Shown piece after piece: positions 59,371 through 64,000 of a stretch of 64,000 nucleotides of DNA; position 1 is the stretch's first letter; each line of letters opens with the position of its first letter. The notes under the pieces are model-generated. The model did no database searches and was not told where the DNA came from. It saw only the letters and a list, made by a program, of their open reading frames with translations. Position numbers and translations under genes: made by a program. The DNA comes from Weissella confusa (GTDB taxonomy: Bacteria; Bacillota; Bacilli; Lactobacillales; Lactobacillaceae). Location: the NCBI GenBank assembly GCA_016466735.1, contig JAAOED010000003.1, positions 80,707 through 144,706 of the forward strand, given 5' to 3'.

Positions 59371-59532
59371 AATATCAGTCTTCCTCTTACTGTTAGTTTC
59401 ATCTTTACTCATTACAGTAAAGTTTTCGGTTAATTTGCTAACTTCTAGTATACCTTAATTTTTGTCCCAACTAAACAAGAATAATCCTGTCATATTTGCT
59501 AAACTAGAGGCATACAAACGGGGGATAATTTT

Positions 59533-60201
59533 ATGAGTATTAATGTCTATATGGTTCGTCACGGCCAAACTTATCTAAACAAGTATCGTCGTATGCAAGG
59601 CTGGACCAACGCACCGCTAACGGAGAAAGGGATTGCAGATGGACAGGCTGCTGGCGAGCGTCTGCGTCACGTTCACTTTGATGGCGTCTACTCTTCAGAC
59701 CTAGCCCGTGCGGCACAAACCGCTCGTTATGTGATGGATGCCAATCTAACTGGTGACAGCCAGGATTTGGTTGAACTACCTGATTTCCGTGAACAATTTT
59801 TCGGTTCTTTTGACGGACTATCTGGCGTTGAAGCTGGTCATGAGTTAGCCAACGTACTTGGTTTGCCTGCTGATACAACTTACGGTGATTTGATTCAAAG
59901 CATGGACAGCAACGAACTAATGAATGCTTTCCGTGAGGCTGACCCAGCCGGCGATGCTGAAGATGCCAACATGTTTTGGACGCGAATTAATAACGGTCTT
60001 GATACCCTACTACAAACTCACAAAGATGGCGATAACATCTTGCTGGTGGTTCACGGTATTTTGTTGATTAACCTGACCAACCGTTTCGCCGGGTCTGAAT
60101 ACAAAGGCGTTGAGCCCGAAAACGGTTCGGTTACCACTTGGCAACTCGACGAAGACGGACTACACATCGAAACGTTTAATGACACGACAACTGAATGGTA
60201 A
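59533..60201 (+). CDS. Histidine phosphatase (phosphoglycerate mutase-like)
   Basis: 222 aa. RHGQTYLN (residues 9-16) with the catalytic His, SSDLARAAQTA (~55-66), E near EQFFGSFDG (~88) and a second His in VVHGILL (~175). Acts on a small phosphorylated substrate. Alone on the plus strand between rimM and S8 protease genes. Confidence 0.88.
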   Translation: MSINVYMVRHGQTYLNKYRRMQGWTNAPLTEKGIADGQAAGERLRHVHFDGVYSSDLARAAQTARYVMDANLTGDSQDLVELPDFREQFFGSFDGLSGVEAGHELANVLGLPADTTYGDLIQSMDSNELMNAFREADPAGDAEDANMFWTRINNGLDTLLQTHKDGDNILLVVHGILLINLTNRFAGSEYKGVEPENGSVTTWQLDEDGLHIETFNDTTTEW

Positions 60202-60204
60202 ACG

Positions 60205-60234
60205 AAAAAACGGCGATCAACATCGCCGTTTTTT
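60205..60234. terminator. Bidirectional terminator
   Basis: AAAAAACGGCGAT/ATCGCCGTTTTTT with a 4-nt loop; serves the histidine phosphatase and the S8 protease gene. Confidence 0.93.
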
Positions 60235-60247
60235 GTTTCTTACTTTG

Positions 60248-61195
60248 TTATTTAAACAAAGGCTGTTCAATTAATTTTTCTAATGACTTAGTTGCACCGT
60301 GAGCATTAGTGACGGTAGTTCTGGCTAAAATGCCTGCCGCAGTTGCAACAGAAGCATCCGCTCCAACCAACGTTCTAAGCTCTTTAGATTGGTGTGTCAT
60401 CCCCAACACCGCTCCTGGCGTATAGACATCAACATCTCGTTGCGTCTGTCGCTGGTTCAAAACCACAACTGGTAACAACAGTCCAGTCTCGACGCTAGAT
60501 CCAACCGACACAACACTTTCCATTTTATGCCAAGCGCCCTCACCGGCCGATACCAGAATCAACGTTTTCTTTTGAGTCGCCTCTTGAAAAAGTATTTCTG
60601 ACTCAGAATCAGTTTTACCAATTGGTACAGTAATGCTAACAATCGCCACGTTATTATCTAGCGCCCAGCGTAACGCACTATTGAAACGATGCGTATCGAC
60701 CTCGCTATCGTTATCCGTCACCTTAGCAATATACAATCCAGTCCCCGGCGAATACGATCGATAATTATCTGATGCCTTTGTTGCAATGACGCTTGCCACA
60801 CAAGTCCCATGACCATTCGTATCCTCAGCAAGCCCCCTCTGTTCATCGACAAAGTTCTTTTCACCCAGAATGTTAAACTGCTTGCGTTGCGCAATACCTG
60901 TATCAAGAACTGCCACAGTGCGCCTATTTTTTAATTTCTCAAACTGAGCACGATCTTGCCAGACCACCTCTTGCCAAGTCACGTCGTAGTTATCACCCGG
61001 CTCACGTTCAATCAACACATCATGTTCAGCTATAAAAGCATGACTTGCCCTATCAGAAAGTGGCAATGCGCTATAAACATAGCCACTACCAATAAGTATG
61101 CCCATTGTTAAAAAGACGAATAACAATCTCCGTTTAAATATCGTCTTCGTGATGGTGCTTATCTTTTTGGTTTTGATCATGCTTGTATGCTTCAT
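60248..61195 (-). CDS. Membrane-anchored subtilisin-like (S8) protease, atypical
   Basis: 315 aa from the ATG at 61195. N-terminal membrane anchor/signal (~20-40). Asp in VAVLDTGIA (~93), His in TNGHGTCVASVI (~128) and Ser in a GADASVATAAG segment (~283) replacing the usual GTSMAAP. Where the oxyanion Asn (AAGN) is expected the sequence is VSAGEG, so Asn is replaced by Glu. It may be inactive or specialised. Its 5' end overlaps the 44-aa membrane protein gene. Confidence 0.75.
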   Translation of the reverse strand: MKHTSMIKTKKISTITKTIFKRRLLFVFLTMGILIGSGYVYSALPLSDRASHAFIAEHDVLIEREPGDNYDVTWQEVVWQDRAQFEKLKNRRTVAVLDTGIAQRKQFNILGEKNFVDEQRGLAEDTNGHGTCVASVIATKASDNYRSYSPGTGLYIAKVTDNDSEVDTHRFNSALRWALDNNVAIVSITVPIGKTDSESEILFQEATQKKTLILVSAGEGAWHKMESVVSVGSSVETGLLLPVVVLNQRQTQRDVDVYTPGAVLGMTHQSKELRTLVGADASVATAAGILARTTVTNAHGATKSLEKLIEQPLFK

Positions 61196-61268
61196 AGGCC
61201 TTGTACCCCATATATGCTGCTGCAATAATCGCAATCGCTAAAATAATTCTAAAAATAAAGAATCCCAT
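61134..61268 (-). CDS. Small membrane protein with His-rich tail
   Basis: 44 aa, ATG at 61268, three bp after the SPFH gene stop. One membrane helix (residues 3-21) then a charged tail with KHHHEDD. It overlaps the S8 protease gene in another frame by 62 bp. Likely a partner of the SPFH or protease protein. Confidence 0.6.
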   Translation of the reverse strand: MGFFIFRIILAIAIIAAAYMGYKAYEAYKHDQNQKDKHHHEDDI

Positions 61269-61270
61269 CG

Positions 61271-62074
61271 TTAGTTACCTGTTGCATCAACCATGGCATC
61301 ATTCGTTTGAACCGTGACCCAACCGTGCTTCAAGCGAGCTTGCGCCTCCATGTAAGCAATCGTTTGGTCGTTAATTGACGCGTTTATCTTGTTGTTTGCT
61401 TCAGCTTCGGCGTTCGCTGCTGTAATCTTAGCGTCGGCATCGGCCTTAGCTTGCGTTTCCTTCGTCTTGGCTTCCAATTCAGCCTTCTTGTTGTCTTGAC
61501 CAGCCTTGATGATGTCATCAATTGACTTTTGCGTTTGCTCGTCAATTGAAGGTGTTCCAAATGACAAATCTTCAATCACAAAGCCATATGGTTCCGCAGA
61601 CTTTTGGAAGCCCTTCAGGATACCTGCTTGCGCCTTTGTCGAATCAGTTCCCACAACTTCCAATAGTGTGAATTGTGCCATTGACTCACGAGCTGCCTTT
61701 TGCAACTTTTGTGCCAACCAGCCAGTTTCAATTGTGTGAATGTCAGCTGAACCAAACTTTTTGTAGATTGAAACTGCCTTTGATGGATCTACGTGGTATG
61801 AATAGCTAATCTTCACATCCGTCTTCTTACCATCCGACGTAGCAACCGCAACCTTTTGCTTGATAGATTGCGTCTTGATTGGGTATTGTGTCACATAGTC
61901 CAACCCAACAAAACGAATTCCTTGTGATAGCGCCTTATCACGCACGCCCCCTGAAATGGCATAACGAATACCAACGTTACCATTATCGACGCGTTCAAAA
62001 AACTTGAACCCACCAACAATGGCTAGCAAAACCACCACAACTGCCCATGCAATCACCTTAATCTGTTTACCCAT
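61271..62074 (-). CDS. SPFH/prohibitin-like membrane protein
   Basis: 267 aa. Membrane anchor (residues 6-26), SPFH/band-7 domain (~28-190) with GIRFVGLDYVTQYPIKTQSI, then a long Ala/Lys/Glu coiled coil (190-240). Forms membrane microdomain rings and often regulates proteases, which fits the S8 gene just downstream. Confidence 0.9.
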   Translation of the reverse strand: MGKQIKVIAWAVVVVLLAIVGGFKFFERVDNGNVGIRYAISGGVRDKALSQGIRFVGLDYVTQYPIKTQSIKQKVAVATSDGKKTDVKISYSYHVDPSKAVSIYKKFGSADIHTIETGWLAQKLQKAARESMAQFTLLEVVGTDSTKAQAGILKGFQKSAEPYGFVIEDLSFGTPSIDEQTQKSIDDIIKAGQDNKKAELEAKTKETQAKADADAKITAANAEAEANNKINASINDQTIAYMEAQARLKHGWVTVQTNDAMVDATGN

Positions 62075-62185
62075 ACTTCTCCCCTGATATTATCTTAAAA
62101 AAGATATTTTTTTAGTTCCAATAAACAGTCTACCGGAAATAACAAACTCTGAACAGAGGTCACCAAACATTTTTAAGATATGAAA

Positions 62186-62216
62186 AAAGAGCTGACCCAA
62201 ATGGATCAGCTCTTTT
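62186..62216 (-). terminator. Terminator of rpsP
   Basis: AAAAGAGCTGA.CC hairpin with T-run TTTTTTC on the minus strand. Confidence 0.9.
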
Positions 62217-62242
62217 AAGAAGTTCAAAACTGAACTCTCAAA

Positions 62243-62515
62243 TTACTTTGAGAACTTAGCTTCGTGGAACTTCTTCATGATGCCTGCGTTAGACAACAAG
62301 TTCTTAACAGTATCTGATGGTTGAGCACCGTTGTTCAACCATGACAATACCAATTCTTCGTTCAACTTAACTTCGGCAGGCTCAACCAATGGGTTGTACG
62401 TACCAACAGTTTCGATGAATCGACCATCACGTGGTGAACGTGAGTCAGCAACTACCACACGGTAGAATGGGCGCTTCTTTGAACCCATGCGCTTCAAACG
62501 AATCTTAACAGCCAT
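62243..62515 (-). CDS. rpsP: Ribosomal protein S16
   Basis: 90 aa; [20 protein letters not shown] start and PSDTVKNLL end are diagnostic. Small-subunit assembly protein. It is monocistronic here, about 3 kb from rimM-trmD-rplS. Confidence 0.97.
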   Translation of the reverse strand: MAVKIRLKRMGSKKRPFYRVVVADSRSPRDGRFIETVGTYNPLVEPAEVKLNEELVLSWLNNGAQPSDTVKNLLSNAGIMKKFHEAKFSK

Positions 62516-62550
62516 GTTTATTTTCCTCCAGTTGTTTTTCTACAAGAATT

Positions 62551-62579
62551 ATAATAACAGTTTCTCGAGTGCCTGTAAA
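62551..62579 (-). promoter_or_regulatory. Promoter of rpsP
   Basis: Minus-strand TTTACA, 17-bp spacer, TATTAT (an alternative TATAAT three bases on). Confidence 0.75.
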
Positions 62580-62713
62580 GTGTTTTTCCTTTACACGTTG
62601 AAATTTCTTCAAAAATCAACGTTTTGGCGGTCTCGAGGCGCTACTTCACTTGCAATAAGTTAATATTTTAGCGCACTCTGTGAAAAATTTAAATAGAAAA
62701 CAACCACTTTCAG

Positions 62714-63229
62714 CTATTCAACGATAATATTATCAGTTAAATCACGATAAGCTTGCGTCGCATGCAACGACGTGTACGCTTGATTCAGGTCGACATCCAC
62801 CGTTCGACCATCCATAAACGTTACCGATCGTTTTGTTCCGTCAATAAATTTTAAGGTGATGAGTTTATTGCCGTCGCCGTCAAGCAGCCAAGTCTCACCA
62901 TTCCCCTGGGGCGATGCATATAGCTTCGTATCATCACCCACAGTTACCCCAGCAGATAACATCATCAAGGCGATACGTTGTTCCATCGTCAAATGTTGAA
63001 CATTTGGATCAACTTTAACTGGTGTATCGGCTAATTTTAGCGGTTGCGCGGAACCAATTTTAATCGGCAAATCCTTTTTTTCATCATGGGTGACAGTTAC
63101 TCGTTGTGCCTCCGCACGGCGCTCTTTAATTTCTAACCCGCCAATTGTCAGTCCAACGCCTACCATCCCCAAAAGCAGCCCCATGCTAAACCACCTGCTT
63201 GCTTCCTTCAATTGTATCTTTTGTTTCAT
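62714..63229 (-). CDS. Membrane-anchored extracytoplasmic protein, unknown
   Basis: 171 aa from the ATG at 63229; the TTG at 63247 lies in a terminator T-run and is unlikely. A membrane anchor (~15-35) precedes a soluble domain with LTMEQRIALMMLSAG and two beta-hairpins (GNKLITLKFIDGTKRSVTF). No family recognised. Confidence 0.6.
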   Translation of the reverse strand: MKQKIQLKEASRWFSMGLLLGMVGVGLTIGGLEIKERRAEAQRVTVTHDEKKDLPIKIGSAQPLKLADTPVKVDPNVQHLTMEQRIALMMLSAGVTVGDDTKLYASPQGNGETWLLDGDGNKLITLKFIDGTKRSVTFMDGRTVDVDLNQAYTSLHATQAYRDLTDNIIVE

Positions 63230-63246
63230 ACGCACGTACCATTTCA

Positions 63247-63290
63247 AAAAAATAAGCTCAGTCGCCTGAGCCTATCTAGCTTATTTTGCA
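63247..63290 (-). terminator. Terminator of small secreted protein gene
   Basis: AATAAGCT/AGCTTATT with an inner GGCTCAG/CTGAGCC-like hairpin and TTTTTTT on the minus strand. Confidence 0.75.
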
Positions 63291-63490
63291 ATAACTTGTT
63301 CAGCTGTTACTTCTGAGGTCGACATTGTCGTTAATACTTCAGATGTAACCAAATCACTACTTTGTTGTGCAGCAATAGCTGTTGTTTCCAACGCTGTTAC
63401 AACACCAGCAAATAGCAACAAACCAAACACCAAGACTAGCGCCGTAGCAATCGTTCGCGTACGCCGTGCATGTGTGACACGTGTTTCCAT
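63281..63490 (-). CDS. Small exported or membrane peptide
   Basis: 69 aa, GGGGG 10 nt before the ATG. A basic N terminus (ARRTRT), one membrane helix (~17-36), then a Thr/Ser-rich tail. A signal-peptide-like small protein; function unknown. Confidence 0.55.
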   Translation of the reverse strand: METRVTHARRTRTIATALVLVFGLLLFAGVVTALETTAIAAQQSSDLVTSEVLTTMSTSEVTAEQVIAK

Positions 63491-63604
63491 AATCGTATTC
63501 CCCCTAGATATGTCCTAACTTTATTTATTACAGTTAGTTTACAACTAGATAACGACGATTGCTTTTCTAAAGCGTTAATGTAAATCACTTAATTTATGAA
63601 TTTT

Positions 63605-63618
63605 TGAAAACGTTTTCA
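63605..63618. promoter_or_regulatory. cre-like palindrome
   Basis: TGAAAACGTTTTCA fits the catabolite-responsive element consensus exactly and is a perfect palindrome. It lies 115 bp upstream of the gene at 63490 (minus strand). No other gene start is close. Confidence 0.6.
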
Positions 63619-63681
63619 AAAAATAAAAGACTTACCAGCAATCCGTACCAAAAGTATCGTTGAGTGCTGATAAATCTCTTT

Positions 63682-63727
63682 AAAACAAAAGGCTCGATTA
63701 TCACCGTCGCGACAATTGAGCCTTTTG
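63682..63727. terminator. Bidirectional terminator-like hairpin in gene-free right region
   Basis: CAAAAGGCTC/GAGCCTTTTG. A second hairpin (GAAACAAAC/GTTTGTTTC) lies at 63750-63780. Otherwise 63491-63897 holds no gene I can support. Confidence 0.7.
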
Positions 63728-63897
63728 CAAATTGTGATCACAATAAGTGAAACAAACCCATGCGCATGAGTTTGTTTCGTCGCTAGCGGGTGATCGATGT
63801 TTATAGTATCGCTGATAGGTGCGATATTTTCAGGATGAAACTGTAACGATTTTCTGAACAAAACGCCGACAAAAAAGGCCAGAGATATATGTTATAG

Positions 63898-63954
63898 TCC
63901 CCTAGAGGTTGACGGAAGAAATAATATAATTTCTTCCAGTCAACCTCTAGGGGA
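63898..63954 (+). repeat. Long inverted repeat covering a ribosome site
   Basis: TCCCCTAGAGGTTGAC pairs with GTCAACCTCTAGGGGA and GGAAGAAAT with ATTTCTTCC (one bulged A): ~25 bp. The right arm includes AGGGGA, the only Shine-Dalgarno candidate of the gene at 63963. Confidence 0.85.
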
Positions 63955-63962
63955 TTTTTTAT

Positions 63963-64000
63963 ATGCCACGAGCAAAACTTTCAGCGTCACAAAAGCTGAA
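63963..64000 (+). CDS. Start of a gene, possibly a transposase (12 codons)
   Basis: Begins MPRAKLSASQKL and runs off the window. Basic, HTH-like start recalls IS transposase first frames. The hairpin over its ribosome site is typical of IS elements guarding against outside transcription. Too short to identify. Confidence 0.35.
   Translation, partial: MPRAKLSASQKL

Noticed and set aside
63616..63861. 81-codon minus-strand open frame
   Set aside because: No ribosome site; covers two hairpins and the edge of the cre box.

Overview
The window looks like a chromosome segment of a low-to-mid GC lactic acid bacterium, most likely Weissella or a close Leuconostocaceae relative. This is inferred from the gene set (GlpK, LysM-NlpC/P60 hydrolase, deoxynucleoside kinase, CPBP protease, RimM/TrmD/L19/S16), the strong Shine-Dalgarno sites and the intrinsic terminators. 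No species call can be proved from the sequence alone. About 44.2 kb of the window is an apparently complete contractile-tailed (myovirus-type) prophage integrated at the 3' end of a tRNA-Leu(CAG) gene. A 13-bp core (ATGCCGCCGACAG) is present at 2155-2167 and 46365-46377, the tyrosine integrase gene lies next to the intact tRNA, and paired GTGCTACA repeats flank both ends.

Layout. 1-2152: host genes (start of telA, xpaC, psiE, a membrane protein) ending in a terminator that touches attL. 2155-46377: prophage. From the left it carries an independently expressed plus-strand gene (2354-2701), then on the minus strand the lysis genes (signal-peptide GH25 endolysin, LLH-like holin, a small membrane protein), tail fibre, baseplate (tail protein I-like, J, gp25-like, spike, hub, plug, LysM protein), tape measure, frameshifted chaperone pair, tube, sheath, connectors, capsid, scaffold, a MuF-type head protein with a putative C-terminal nuclease toxin and an overlapping putative immunity gene, portal and terminases. 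A 540-bp non-coding stretch (28065-28604) upstream of the packaging genes holds a 161-nt tRNA-Leu-like RNA and GC-rich inverted repeats. Next come the ArpU-type late regulator, many small early genes, RusA, a DnaD-like initiator with iteron-like repeats, a DnaC-like loader, a PD-(D/E)XK nuclease, RecT, an antirepressor and a Cro-like protein. The switch lies at 39394-39566 with CCCATTAAATGGG operators. On the plus strand follow a CI-like repressor, an ImmA metallopeptidase, a cargo block (DUF4041/T5orf172 protein, secreted protein, OLD-like ATPase-TOPRIM protein and D12 adenine methyltransferase) and the integrase.

46366-64000: tRNA-Leu and host genes: small conserved proteins, CPBP protease, HAD phosphatase, mscL, deoxynucleoside kinase, a LysM-NlpC/P60 cell-wall hydrolase, glpK, tautomerase, YitT protein, dicarboxylate symporter, rplS-trmD-rimM, histidine phosphatase, an S8 protease/SPFH group, rpsP, two small surface or membrane proteins, and at the right edge the start of a gene whose ribosome site sits inside a long hairpin.

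The most unusual elements are: (i) the phage tRNA-Leu-like RNA, whose anticodon arm is replaced by a structured insert; (ii) the ATPase-TOPRIM plus adenine methylase pair, a candidate defence or exclusion system; (iii) the MuF toxin-immunity pair inside the head operon; (iv) a T-loop minihelix between tube and chaperone genes; (v) a candidate plus-strand sRNA and a 114-nt inverted repeat upstream of recT.
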